From Psychrobacter aquaticus CMS 56 (lineage in GTDB: Bacteria > Pseudomonadota > Gammaproteobacteria > Pseudomonadales > Moraxellaceae), in assembly GCF_000471625.1 (NCBI RefSeq), contig NZ_AUSW01000013.1, positions 1 to 64,000 of the forward strand: a DNA stretch of 64,000 bases. Reading direction: 5' to 3'. Numbering within the stretch: position 1 is the stretch's first letter; each line of letters begins with the position of its first letter. The position numbers and the translations under genes are program-made. The notes under the pieces are model-generated. The model worked only from the letters and a program-made list of their open reading frames with translations, did not search any database and was not told the origin of the DNA. Positions 46,067 through 54,842 of the stretch are shown in pieces.

Positions 46067-48010
46067 TTATTTCTTATCATCATTAACTTCAGTGAATTCA
46101 GCATCAACGACGTCATCATTGGCTTGGTTGCTGCTTTCAGCATTGTCCGCGCCTTGTTGGAATTGGCTTGGATCCATGCCTTCTGCACCAGCACCGCTAT
46201 CAGCATAAATCTTCTGACTGACTGGCAAGAAAGCATTGTCTAACGCTTCGAGCTTGGCTTTGATGTCATCATGATCATCTTCTTTAATCACGGCTTCAAG
46301 CTCAGTGATGGCTGTTTCTACGGTTGATTTTTCTTCGGCAGTGACTTTGTCTTCTGCTTCTTTTAGTGCTTTTTGTACCGCATGGATACGGCCATCTGCT
46401 TCGTTACGCACTTGCGCTAGATTGGCGAATTTCTCGTCTTCTGCGGCATTGGCTTCTGCATCGCGAACCATTTGTTCGACTTCTTCGTCCGACAAACCAG
46501 AATCCGCTTTGATCTGGATGCTTTGCGCTTTACCAGTGCCTTTGTCAGTTGCTGAGATGTTCATGATACCATCAGCATTGATGTCAAAAGATACTTCGAT
46601 TTGTGGCAGACCACGTGGTGCTGGTGGAATGTCCGTCAAATCAAAACGTCCAAGCTGTTTGTTTTGGTTGGCGATTTTACGCTCACCTTGATACACCTGA
46701 ATGGTCACTGCTGGCTGGTTGTCTTCAGCTGTTGAGAATACCTGTGATTTCTTAGTAGGAATCATCGTGTTTTTCTCGATAACTGGCGTCATCACACCAC
46801 CCATTGTTTCGATACCAAGGGTCAATGGCGTTACATCAAGTAGTAGTACATCTGTTTTTTCACCAGACAATACCGCACCTTGAATCGCCGCGCCAGCTGC
46901 TACCGCTTCGTCAGGGTTCACGTCTTTACGTGGCTCTTGACCAAAGAAGTCTTGTACTTTTTGTTGTACAAGTGGCATACGCGTCTGACCACCAACTAAA
47001 ATAACATCATCGATGTCACCGATTTTTAGGCCAGCATCTTCAAGAGCAATTTTACAAGGGCCCATTGTGCGTTGTACCAATTCTTCAGTGAGACTTTCTA
47101 GTTTTGAGCGACTGATAGTCACGACCAAATGCTTAGGACCACTGCTGTCAGCGGTGATATATGGCAAGTTCACTTCGGTACTTTGGGCACTAGATAGCTC
47201 AATTTTCGCTTTTTCTGCCGCTTCTTTTAGACGCTGCATCGCCAATGAGTCACCTTTTAGGTTGACGTCTTGGTCTTTTTTGAATTCATCAGCCAAATAA
47301 TCAATCAAAGCTGAGTCAAAATCTTCACCACCAAGGAACGTATCACCATTGGTCGCGAGTACTTCGAACTGTTGCTCGCCATCGACATCAGCAATTTCGA
47401 TGATTGAGATATCAAAAGTACCACCACCTAAGTCATAAACAGCAACCGTACTATCGCCTTGCTTTTTATCCATACCATAAGCAAGAGCAGCAGCAGTTGG
47501 CTCGTTGATGATACGCTTTACATCAAGACCTGCAATTTTACCTGCGTCTTTTGTGGCTTGACGCTGTGAGTCGTTGAAGTAAGCAGGCACAGTGACAACC
47601 GCTTCAGTCACGCTCTCACCAAGATAATCTTCTGCTGTTTTTTTCATTTTTTTCAAGATTTCAGCAGAAACCTGTGGTGGCGCCAGTTTTTTACCGTTAA
47701 CTTCTACCCATGCATCACCATTATCAGCTTTGGCAATTTTGTAAGGTACCATGCCGATGTCTTTTTGCACGACTTTGTCATCAAAACGACGACCAATTAA
47801 ACGTTTAATCGCAAACAATGTATTGTTTGGGTTGGTTACCGCTTGACGCTTGGCTGATTGACCAACCAAGATTTCGTCATTTTTATATGCGACGATTGAT
47901 GGCGTTGTACGAGTACCTTCAGCATTTTCGATAACTTTAACCTTGTCACCTTCCATAACGGCGACACATGAGTTGGTTGTACCTAAATCAATACCAATTA
48001 CTTTACCCAT
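46067..48010 (-). CDS. dnaK: Chaperone DnaK (Hsp70)
   Basis: ATP-dependent chaperone working with DnaJ and GrpE. 647 residues. Nucleotide-binding domain with [38 protein letters not shown]-type motif and [18 protein letters not shown]; substrate domain after about 390 ([20 protein letters not shown]); helical lid and the conserved ending [17 protein letters not shown] 48010 follows AGGAG. grpE lies 211 nt upstream on the same strand, and dnaJ is not adjacent because bioC converges directly downstream. A sigma-32-type promoter is seen in the gap. Confidence 0.98.
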   Translation of the reverse strand: MGKVIGIDLGTTNSCVAVMEGDKVKVIENAEGTRTTPSIVAYKNDEILVGQSAKRQAVTNPNNTLFAIKRLIGRRFDDKVVQKDIGMVPYKIAKADNGDAWVEVNGKKLAPPQVSAEILKKMKKTAEDYLGESVTEAVVTVPAYFNDSQRQATKDAGKIAGLDVKRIINEPTAAALAYGMDKKQGDSTVAVYDLGGGTFDISIIEIADVDGEQQFEVLATNGDTFLGGEDFDSALIDYLADEFKKDQDVNLKGDSLAMQRLKEAAEKAKIELSSAQSTEVNLPYITADSSGPKHLVVTISRSKLESLTEELVQRTMGPCKIALEDAGLKIGDIDDVILVGGQTRMPLVQQKVQDFFGQEPRKDVNPDEAVAAGAAIQGAVLSGEKTDVLLLDVTPLTLGIETMGGVMTPVIEKNTMIPTKKSQVFSTAEDNQPAVTIQVYQGERKIANQNKQLGRFDLTDIPPAPRGLPQIEVSFDINADGIMNISATDKGTGKAQSIQIKADSGLSDEEVEQMVRDAEANAAEDEKFANLAQVRNEADGRIHAVQKALKEAEDKVTAEEKSTVETAITELEAVIKEDDHDDIKAKLEALDNAFLPVSQKIYADSGAGAEGMDPSQFQQGADNAESSNQANDDVVDAEFTEVNDDKK

Positions 48011-48080
48011 AATCAATTGCTCCTAATTGTTTTAAATATAAATTTTATCTATTCTGACCACAATCGGTCACTTGTTGCTT

Positions 48081-48110
48081 TATATCGGTTTACTTATTGG
48101 CTTTTTCAAG
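48081..48110 (-). promoter_or_regulatory. Sigma-32-type heat-shock promoter for dnaK
   Basis: On the minus strand, CTTGAAA (48110-48104) is followed after 14 nt by ACCGATATA (48089-48081). This matches the sigma-32 consensus CTTGAAA-N13-15-CCCCATNTA at 7/7 in the -35 and 7/9 in the -10. It lies about 70 nt before the dnaK start. Confidence 0.75.
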
Positions 48111-48221
48111 GCAACAAGCACGCAAAAATGGTCTTTCGTGTGATTTTTTGTGAAAACCCTTAATATTAGTAAGGTTTACCACTTTAAAATACTCCTAACG
48201 TGAAAATTTTACGTTAAGTTT

Positions 48222-48821
48222 CTATTGTCCGACACGTACCATAGCTGGGCGCAATAGGCGACCGTTCAAGCTATAACCCTTTTGCAATACTGTGCCAACT
48301 GTATCTGCTTCTGCGTCTACATCAATACCGACCGCTTCATGCAGATCAGCGTTGAATTTTTCACCTTGTGGATCAACCGCTTCGACGCCATTTTTATTCA
48401 AGACAGCGACTAGCGCTTTGTGCGTCAGTTGCACGCCTTCCGCTACTGGATCATTGGCGTCAGCGTTTTCCATGGCGCGCTCTAAGTTATCAACAATCTC
48501 TAATAACTCTCTGGCAAATTTTTGTAGGGCAAATTTTTTGCTTTTATCTGCTTCTTGCTCCATGCGTTTTTGTGCGTTGTAAGCTTCTGCATTAGCACGA
48601 GCAGTGCCTTCTTTTGCTTGCTTAACTTCGCCTTCTAACTCAGCAATACGTGCTTTAAAAGTGTCGAGATCGATTTCATTTTCGATAGTCATTTCTTCAC
48701 CAGATTGGTTTTTTGGATCAAACTCTCTCATGGTTTCTTCTAAAATACTGTCGCTGTGCTCAATATTATCATGCGCCACATTTTGCTCAGGGGATTCGTG
48801 GTTGGGATTTTTCTCGCTCAT
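48222..48821 (-). CDS. grpE: Nucleotide exchange factor GrpE
   Basis: Releases ADP from DnaK. 199 residues. A disordered acidic N-terminus (to about 55), a long coiled coil (FKARIAELEGEVKQAKEGTARANAEAYNAQKRMEQE), then KFARELLEIVDNLERAM and the beta domain GEKFNADLHEAVGIDV through VLQKGYSLNGRLLRPAMVRVGQ. Strong Shine-Dalgarno AAGGAG. Upstream of dnaK, with which it is probably co-induced. Confidence 0.97.
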   Translation of the reverse strand: MSEKNPNHESPEQNVAHDNIEHSDSILEETMREFDPKNQSGEEMTIENEIDLDTFKARIAELEGEVKQAKEGTARANAEAYNAQKRMEQEADKSKKFALQKFARELLEIVDNLERAMENADANDPVAEGVQLTHKALVAVLNKNGVEAVDPQGEKFNADLHEAVGIDVDAEADTVGTVLQKGYSLNGRLLRPAMVRVGQ

Positions 48822-48965
48822 GATGGCTCCTTAGAATGTTAATAATGATGGTTAATATAGAACACAATAAAACCCGCTAATCGCGAGTCATACGGTGCTC
48901 TTATTAGATATTAAACGGTTCTGACTCATTGTTGTTATTGATACGTTTTACTAGCTGTTTGATAA

Positions 48966-48988
48966 AGGTGACGGCTACAAATTTCAAG
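48966..48988 (-). promoter_or_regulatory. Possible heat-shock promoter for grpE
   Basis: A perfect CTTGAAA occurs on the minus strand at 48988-48982. The -10 candidate CACCTTTAT is a weak match with a short spacer, so this is tentative. It lies about 160 nt before grpE. Confidence 0.35.
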
Positions 48989-49074
48989 CCCAAAACGCAG
49001 GAATTTTTCTCATTTACAACAAATACAGTGTTAATACGTCACTAAACGCCGATAAAATATTTGTTATGGCTCTG

Positions 49075-49190
49075 CACGAATAACACTGTCTGGCACAAAT
49101 TTTTCTTGCTGGCTGTGCCTACGCAGCTCGATGCTACAAAAAACTTACCCCAGTCTCGCTGACTCTCCTTATATTGGCCTGACTATATCA
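49075..49190 (+). repeat. Dispersed palindromic repeat, copy F
   Basis: In the grpE/esterase divergent gap of 525 nt. CTGGCACAAATTTTTCTTGC, CTGTGCCTACGCAG, then CCAGTCTCGCTGACTCTC and TATATTGGCCTGACTATA at the right end. The remainder of the gap shows only the grpE promoter candidate. Confidence 0.8.
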
Positions 49191-49346
49191 ATTGAATTGA
49201 AGACACGCCTTAATATTTCAATCATTACCAAAAAACACGCTGTTTTTTAGCTGACTCCTTTATCATAACGGCAAACAGTATCACTTGTCTTAAAGTAAGC
49301 GCCAATGTGTAACAACGGATACTGACCATTATTTATGAGAAGTGTT

Positions 49347-50762
49347 ATGTCTAATTCAACCGTACTAAATTCAACTGTACTGTCAGTCAATACCTTATTG
49401 AACAAAGCCTTGATGACGTTGAAGCTCTCGTCGATAGAGCCCGTAAATAACGGCATAGAAAAAAATGGGTCTCAAAAGCAGCCCTTGACCATTAAAGAAA
49501 AGATGCTGAGCTACACCCCAATACCCACCTATAATCCTCACACGTTACACCATGCCATGAAAGGGCTGGGCTATTTACCAACGCCCATATTAGAAAGCTT
49601 GGTTGGTTATCTAGACGGGCCTACGTCAAACCAGTATCTGCATGCCAATGCTCATCTGCGTTTGATTCTGGCTATAAACAGTAAGCTTAAAACCCCACTA
49701 AAGCTCACACAAATGCGTGAGCTGCGCGAAAAATTTGCCGCCGATGCAGTGGCCATGCAAACGCCAAAAGTATGGAAACAAGCGAGTGGTAGTGTGCTCA
49801 GCAATATAAAACACTTTACCAAAAAAGGGCATACGCCAATTCGCTGGGAAGACAAAGTGATTGCCCATGCTGACGAAGGTGACATGACGATTCGCTGCTA
49901 TCAAGCAGGACTTCGCTCTAATGGCATGGGCTTAAAAAAACGCCGTAGCCACAACCCTGATGACACGGTGATGTTGTTTTTTCATGGTGGCGGGTTTTGT
50001 ATTGGTGATGTCGATACTCATCATGAGTTCTGCCATGCTATTTGTGAGCAAACTGGTTGGTCGATTGTCAGTGTTGATTATCGCTTGGCGCCTGAACACT
50101 CATCTCCATCTGCGTTGAGAGACTGTATCACCGCTTATGCTTGGGTGGCTGAACACTGCCATACACTGAATGCGTCACCATCACGCATTGTCCTAGCGGG
50201 TGATAGTGCTGGTGGTGGACTGTGCACCCTGCTTGCCCAGCAGCTGACTGCGCCATCTGAAACTTCGTGGCGAGATGTGGGTATCGATGGTCAAAAGACA
50301 TTTACGTTATTAAAAAGCCTACCCAAACCACTGGCGCAAATGCCTTTATATCCGGTTACTGATATCGAGACAGATTACCCGAGCTGGGAGTTGTATGGTG
50401 AAGGGTTACTATTAGATCATGCCGATGTGGCGGTATTTGATGCCGCTTGTTTTGAAAACAGTCTATTACCACGCCAGCATGTACTCAATTCTCCAATGCT
50501 CGGTGATAACAGTCAAGTATGTCCCACTTATATTGTTGCCGCTGAATTAGACGTATTGCGTGATGAAGCGTTGGCTTATGCCAAGCAAATAAAAAGCCAT
50601 GGCATCCCAGTCAGAACCTATACCGTACTTGGTGCGCCGCATGGCTTTATTCACTTTATGAGCGTGCATAGCGGCTTAGGTCAAGAGACACACAATATTA
50701 TCAATGGCTTTGCACGCTTTGTACGGGACACAATGAGTACCCAATCTCAGTTAGCGGCGTAG
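49347..50762 (+). CDS. Alpha/beta hydrolase, hormone-sensitive-lipase type
   Basis: About 471 residues. An esterase/lipase of family IV: oxyanion motif FFHGGGFCIGD, nucleophile elbow LAGDSAGGG, and acid and base residues in AAELDVLRDEAL and GAPHGFIHF. The N-terminal 150 residues are longer than in typical 300-residue HSL esterases and mostly helical, possibly a cap. An insert near GIDGQKTFTLLKSLPKPLAQ extends the cap region. No signal peptide, so intracellular; the substrate is unknown. I chose ATG 49347 for the nearby GAGAAG; ATG 49335 is equally in frame. Confidence 0.85.
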   Translation: MSNSTVLNSTVLSVNTLLNKALMTLKLSSIEPVNNGIEKNGSQKQPLTIKEKMLSYTPIPTYNPHTLHHAMKGLGYLPTPILESLVGYLDGPTSNQYLHANAHLRLILAINSKLKTPLKLTQMRELREKFAADAVAMQTPKVWKQASGSVLSNIKHFTKKGHTPIRWEDKVIAHADEGDMTIRCYQAGLRSNGMGLKKRRSHNPDDTVMLFFHGGGFCIGDVDTHHEFCHAICEQTGWSIVSVDYRLAPEHSSPSALRDCITAYAWVAEHCHTLNASPSRIVLAGDSAGGGLCTLLAQQLTAPSETSWRDVGIDGQKTFTLLKSLPKPLAQMPLYPVTDIETDYPSWELYGEGLLLDHADVAVFDAACFENSLLPRQHVLNSPMLGDNSQVCPTYIVAAELDVLRDEALAYAKQIKSHGIPVRTYTVLGAPHGFIHFMSVHSGLGQETHNIINGFARFVRDTMSTQSQLAA

Positions 50763-50763
50763 C

Positions 50764-50902
50764 TATAGTTGAAATACTTTAGAGTCGCTACAGTATTGCT
50801 GGTGTAAATTTTTTGCAGCATCTGTCTGCGAAGGAACAGCAAGCAAGAAAAATTTGCACCAGCAGTACGTGTTGTATTGATATTACTTTTCACCGACTAT
50901 AG
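50764..50902 (-). repeat. Dispersed palindromic repeat, copy G (long type)
   Basis: Reverse of copy B over nearly its full length, including both flanks (CACCGACTATAG and CTATAGTTGAAATACTTT). It lies between the convergent esterase and metallophosphoesterase genes. Confidence 0.88.
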
Positions 50903-50913
50903 TTATCAGCGCA

Positions 50914-52059
50914 TCAGTGCTTTTTGCCAACAGTGTCACCAGTCAGGCTGATTAACCAAATCTCTGAGCGCGACCCCAATCGAAAAGGAATACCCCAAAA
51001 GCCATAACCAGAGGACACCAAAAAGTGACCATTGCCAATGGCTTCATACCCATAACCTACTCGATTGATGGCATTTACAATAAAATTCGCTGGAAATATC
51101 TGACCATTATGAGTATGCCCTGATACTTGTAGATCAATCGATAATTGACTGTGTTCTGTGATATCGCTCGGTCTATGATCGAGCAGTATGATTGGCTGCT
51201 TAGTATCCACTTGCGCCAATAGCTCAGTGGTCGCCACACGTTGATGCTTATGGTTATCAAAACGACCAACCAACCAAACGGCTATGCCCTCGTGCTCTAT
51301 ACACAACGCTTCATCGTTTAACAACTTTACGCCAGCACCGCGCAGCGCCTCACTGATCGATTGCTCATGACCATATAAGTCATGATTGCCCAATGTGGCA
51401 TAAATCCCATATGGCACACTAGCAGATAGCTGAGTCAAGTTGGCTGCCATATGATAGTCAGAAAACGCCTGTGTGTTGTCATCCATGATATCGCCTGGCA
51501 TAAGCAATATATCTGCTTTACTTTGAACAATAAGGCGCTGCAGCCTGTCTATCGCCCCACCGCCGAACAATCGCCCGATGTGTAAATCGCTGGCTACCGC
51601 AATCTTTAATGTTCTAGCAAGCGGCTTGTCGATATGCACAGACAATTTGCGTACGATAGGGACGTAGGCATTATATAGCGCATAAATAAACAGTCCCAAA
51701 AACACAACCAACGCCAGCGCTCGTAAGGCAAAATCGACCAATGCAGAATTACTTACTGCCTCGCTCATAAGTGAGGTGATTAACCCATATCCGCCATATA
51801 CTAAACTCGTCCCTAAGGCCGTGAGTAGCATAAAATGCATGACCAACATCCAACCACTCACCCAGCGATAGCTATTAGCAAACGCTCTTTTGACACTTAA
51901 TATCAACAATCCGTTAGTGATGATAAATATAGTAGACCATATGACAATCTGGAGCGTTGAGGTTGTCCAAGGCTGTAACCACCACTGTAAGCTTAAAGCA
52001 GCGCCCGCACTAAACAGCTGCAAGAGCAAAAAAATGGTGATGAAAAATGCGTAACGCAT
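50914..52059 (-). CDS. Membrane-anchored metallophosphoesterase
   Basis: 381 residues. Four to five N-terminal transmembrane helices (about 1-135), then a calcineurin-like phosphoesterase domain: VASDLHIGRLFGGG (Asp/His), MPGDIMDDN, TLGNHDLYGHE, and SGHTHNGQIFP, covering all metal-ligand motifs. Resembles the YkuE/YaeI group, some of which act on envelope lipid phosphates (family inference). AAGGA lies 5 nt before ATG. Two parS-like palindromes lie directly upstream, the nearer one 15 nt from the start codon. Confidence 0.88.
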   Translation of the reverse strand: MRYAFFITIFLLLQLFSAGAALSLQWWLQPWTTSTLQIVIWSTIFIITNGLLILSVKRAFANSYRWVSGWMLVMHFMLLTALGTSLVYGGYGLITSLMSEAVSNSALVDFALRALALVVFLGLFIYALYNAYVPIVRKLSVHIDKPLARTLKIAVASDLHIGRLFGGGAIDRLQRLIVQSKADILLMPGDIMDDNTQAFSDYHMAANLTQLSASVPYGIYATLGNHDLYGHEQSISEALRGAGVKLLNDEALCIEHEGIAVWLVGRFDNHKHQRVATTELLAQVDTKQPIILLDHRPSDITEHSQLSIDLQVSGHTHNGQIFPANFIVNAINRVGYGYEAIGNGHFLVSSGYGFWGIPFRLGSRSEIWLISLTGDTVGKKH

Positions 52060-52074
52060 GAATATCCTTTATGA

Positions 52075-52090
52075 TGTTTCACATGAAACC
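52075..52090. other. parS-like palindrome 1
   Basis: TGTTTCACATGAAACC: 14 of 16 match TGTTTCACGTGAAACA, differing at the central G and the last base. It lies 15 nt upstream of the metallophosphoesterase start. Confidence 0.6.
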
Positions 52091-52113
52091 TAATCTCATA
52101 CAATTAACAACTA

Positions 52114-52129
52114 TGTTTCACATGAAACA
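52114..52129. other. parS-like palindrome 2
   Basis: TGTTTCACATGAAACA: 15 of 16 match the parS consensus; only the central G is A. It starts 39 bp from the first site, in the same 82-nt gap. Confidence 0.65.
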
Positions 52130-52141
52130 ATAGCGAAATTC

Positions 52142-53137
52142 TTACTCCTGCTCTGTTAATGCTTGCTTAAACGTCGGTTGTTTAAACTCGTACCCTGCCT
52201 CCAGCAATGCTTTTGGCAACACCTTTTGTCCATCGATTAATAATGTCGACATTTCACCAAACATCAGCTTGAGTAAAAACTCTGGTAATGTAAAAAAGGT
52301 TGGACGATGTAACCACGTTCCCAGTGCTTTGGTAAAAGTATGATTGGTCACAGGATTGGGAGCCGTCAGGTTATAAACGACCGCTGGCGTGTCATTTGCC
52401 GTCTCTAAGACATTATCACTACTACTCACATTGGTATGGTGTTGTTCACTAGCATGGTGTCCTTCACTAGTATGATTAGCAAGATGCTGTTCAATGATAA
52501 ATATCGCCGCCCCCACCCAATCCTCACGGCTGATCCAACTCATTATCTGTTTACCATCGCCCAACTGTCCCCCGACACCCATTTTGAATGGTGTCAAAAG
52601 CTTACCAAGCATACCGCCTTCAGGGTGGATCACGATACCCGTACGTACAATAGCCACAGGTACGCCATGGTTCATGGCTTTGAGCGCTAACTGCTCCCAG
52701 TCATCACACAACTTATGGGCAAAATCTGTCTCAAAACCACTGCTTTCTGTTAAAGATTTATCACCTTGTGTACCGTACCATCCGATGGCTGAACCGCTAA
52801 GCAATAGCTTAGGCTTGATAGTAGTACGGGCAATAAACGCGAGTAATGCTTCGGTCGGCTGAATACGACTGGCGAGCAATTGCTCTTTGCGCTCATCGCT
52901 CCAACGCGAGTCGGCAATACCTGCACCCGCTAAATTTACAATAACCTCAAAGCTCATATCAGACTGAGCAAGTTCTTCATAAGTCATCATATTGATATCG
53001 TCAGGATGTGCCTGACTGCTATCACGCGTGAGCCACGTAATGTTTACGTTTTTATTTTGCACGCGAGATCGTGCCATCAACTCTCGACTGAATGCACTAC
53101 CTAAAAAGCCCGAACCACCACTGATTAAAATATTCAT
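52142..53137 (-). CDS. TIGR01777-family NAD(P)-dependent epimerase-like protein
   Basis: 331 residues. Extended-SDR fold: ILISGGSGFLGSAFSREL dinucleotide loop, VNLAGAGIADSRWSDERKEQLLASRI (family hallmark), LLSGSAIGWYGTQGDKSLTE, and the DUF1731 C-terminal domain (FFTLPEFLLKLMFGEMSTLLIDGQKVLPKALLEAGY). The catalytic substrate is unknown (YfcH-like). A His/Ser-rich insert at about 225-245 (HTSEGHHASEQHHTN) is unusual. It lies 24 nt after the membrane protein gene on the same strand, so they are likely co-transcribed. Confidence 0.87.
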   Translation of the reverse strand: MNILISGGSGFLGSAFSRELMARSRVQNKNVNITWLTRDSSQAHPDDINMMTYEELAQSDMSFEVIVNLAGAGIADSRWSDERKEQLLASRIQPTEALLAFIARTTIKPKLLLSGSAIGWYGTQGDKSLTESSGFETDFAHKLCDDWEQLALKAMNHGVPVAIVRTGIVIHPEGGMLGKLLTPFKMGVGGQLGDGKQIMSWISREDWVGAAIFIIEQHLANHTSEGHHASEQHHTNVSSSDNVLETANDTPAVVYNLTAPNPVTNHTFTKALGTWLHRPTFFTLPEFLLKLMFGEMSTLLIDGQKVLPKALLEAGYEFKQPTFKQALTEQE

Positions 53138-53161
53138 AATTATTTCCTTACGTTTTGTATA

Positions 53162-53662
53162 TCACTGTCTAAAAGACGATAACCCTTGATAATAATCGTG
53201 TTCTTTTTCGCCCATATTGTCAAAACGGCTTTTACATGACTTTGGTAAAGCCATGAAGCTAGCAATCGCGGAATTGATGGCACCAAACATCCCTATGGTA
53301 ATCATAAATACAAATAATACGCCAACTTCTATCAATGAATTTATGCGCAGATATAAAACAATGGCACCCATATAAATCGCTGACGTTATAAAGCCAATGA
53401 CAAACGTCGTTCTTATACTTTTACGATCACCGCGCCATATCTTTTTACTAGCAACAAAAATGCCCGTCAATAAAGCAGGAATAAAACCAAGTAAGCCGAC
53501 ATATAACAATGGCTGATAACCAATTTGGGCAAAATCAGCATTCCTAAAAACAAGCAACAAAAACAGCTGTGCTATCAATCCACCAACCACGCTACCAATG
53601 CCTGCAAACAAAATAATCACTTGTACATAAGGATATGAATCTACGTTATTATCTATTTTCAT
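53162..53662 (-). CDS. Four-helix membrane protein of unknown function
   Basis: 166 residues; not recognised. Four hydrophobic segments: about 10-35 (YVQVIILFAGIGSVVGGLIAQLFLLLV), 46-67 (LLYVGLLGFIPALLTGIFVA), 82-104 and 112-137 (VGVLFVFMITIGMFGAINSAIASF). The tail is polar (KSCKSRFDNMGEKEHDYY). First gene of a probable pair with the TIGR01777 epimerase. No family motif can be named. Confidence 0.6.
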   Translation of the reverse strand: MKIDNNVDSYPYVQVIILFAGIGSVVGGLIAQLFLLLVFRNADFAQIGYQPLLYVGLLGFIPALLTGIFVASKKIWRGDRKSIRTTFVIGFITSAIYMGAIVLYLRINSLIEVGVLFVFMITIGMFGAINSAIASFMALPKSCKSRFDNMGEKEHDYYQGLSSFRQ

Positions 53663-53779
53663 TATATTTATCCTATTAACCTTAGTTGTTAAGTTAGTAT
53701 AAATAGCTCGTTGGTAACGATAATGGATTTGTCATGGATAATTGGTGGATAAGTATCTCAATATTATTTAGCATAATTA

Positions 53780-54727
53780 TTAGACAAAACGTTTACGAAT
53801 AGGACACTCATCCTCTTTACCATTATTGTGATATTTTTCTTTTAATTTACCCAACCGACTATTGATGAAATCCATTACAACTGCCGTACTTGGCAATACA
53901 TGCTGTTTGGTAAGATGCGGCGCTGCTGTATCTAAGCGCCTTGCCAGTTCAGGCAGATGGTTGGAGGGTACGGCTGGAAATAGATGATGCTCTACGTGAT
54001 AGAGCAGATTGAAGGTCAGCAGGTTGACCAGCGGATTTCGCTCAGTGCGAGCTATCGCTTCATCACAATCATGATGCACACTCCACACAGCGATAATACC
54101 GACACTGGCATTGGCGAGAATCATGATCAACAGGTGATACACCAGTACTTGCGTTAGCATCTTAAGAGCAGAGACTTGAAACACGGTCAACACAAGCGCA
54201 AAGACGACGATCAAAGCAATCAAACCAAACTCTAGCCAAATAAAACGTTGATTACGACGATTACTTAAGTGCCATCCTTGGCGATAGATGGCAAAACGAT
54301 AGGTAATGCCGCCTAACATTGCTTGCCACCATGGCACTTTTGCTAGGCTACCTTCAATATCACTATCGCCCAATGGATTGCGATGATGCTCCATATGCGT
54401 AGCGCGGATGCTGTGCAAACTGGTCAGCAATAGTACGCTCAGCAACAGTAATAGCGCTGTAGTCGTACGTTTACCCGTACCTAAGCTATGATGATAGCCA
54501 TCATGCGCTTGCCGGAAGGCGGCTGCAAAAAACAAATAAGAAGCGCCGCATGCCAATACATACCATGAGTGGCTAGCAAACCACCATGACAGCAATAAAA
54601 ATGGATAAGGCAAAATCACGTTATATGCAATTTGACCACGTGTTAGCTGGCGTAAGTCTTGCCACTTTACTAAGCCAGTCGCATTCTTAATCCCTCTGTT
54701 TGTATCATGGGCGGTATCTGTTTGCAT
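53780..54727 (-). CDS. Membrane fatty acid desaturase
   Basis: 315 residues. Di-iron desaturase with the three histidine boxes: HDGYHH, HMEHHRNPLGD, and YHVEHHLFPAVP, plus HHDCDEA. Four membrane segments at about 38-70, 100-115 and 155-215. Introduces a double bond in acyl lipids (family role); the position is not assignable. In a cold-adapted bacterium it would help keep membranes fluid. Strong Shine-Dalgarno GGAGGTG. The regulator gene lies upstream on the same strand, and a palindrome shared with the regulator's own promoter lies 57 nt before the start. Confidence 0.9.
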   Translation of the reverse strand: MQTDTAHDTNRGIKNATGLVKWQDLRQLTRGQIAYNVILPYPFLLLSWWFASHSWYVLACGASYLFFAAAFRQAHDGYHHSLGTGKRTTTALLLLLSVLLLTSLHSIRATHMEHHRNPLGDSDIEGSLAKVPWWQAMLGGITYRFAIYRQGWHLSNRRNQRFIWLEFGLIALIVVFALVLTVFQVSALKMLTQVLVYHLLIMILANASVGIIAVWSVHHDCDEAIARTERNPLVNLLTFNLLYHVEHHLFPAVPSNHLPELARRLDTAAPHLTKQHVLPSTAVVMDFINSRLGKLKEKYHNNGKEDECPIRKRFV

Positions 54728-54783
54728 TTTACACCTCCATTCGTTATTGCTATCAAAAAACCAGTATAAGTATATTTTCTTTT

Positions 54784-54803
54784 ATTTCTGTCAAAACAGA
54801 AAT
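54784..54803. promoter_or_regulatory. Palindromic operator before the desaturase gene
   Basis: ATTTCTGT-CAAA-ACAGAAAT, perfect 8-bp arms. TGTCAA within it reads TTGACA on the minus strand, a perfect -35 hexamer, so binding here should block RNA polymerase. A near-identical site lies at 55442-55461. Confidence 0.72.
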
Positions 54804-54842
54804 TACTACTTAAATTTTTATTTTAAAACCGTGACTTCACTA

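Noticed and set aside
49335-50762. The HSL-type esterase as the pimeloyl-ACP esterase (BioH role) for the nearby bio genes
   Set aside because: Its HGGGF/GDSAG motifs and 470-residue length do not fit BioH, and it is separated from bioC by dnaK-grpE.
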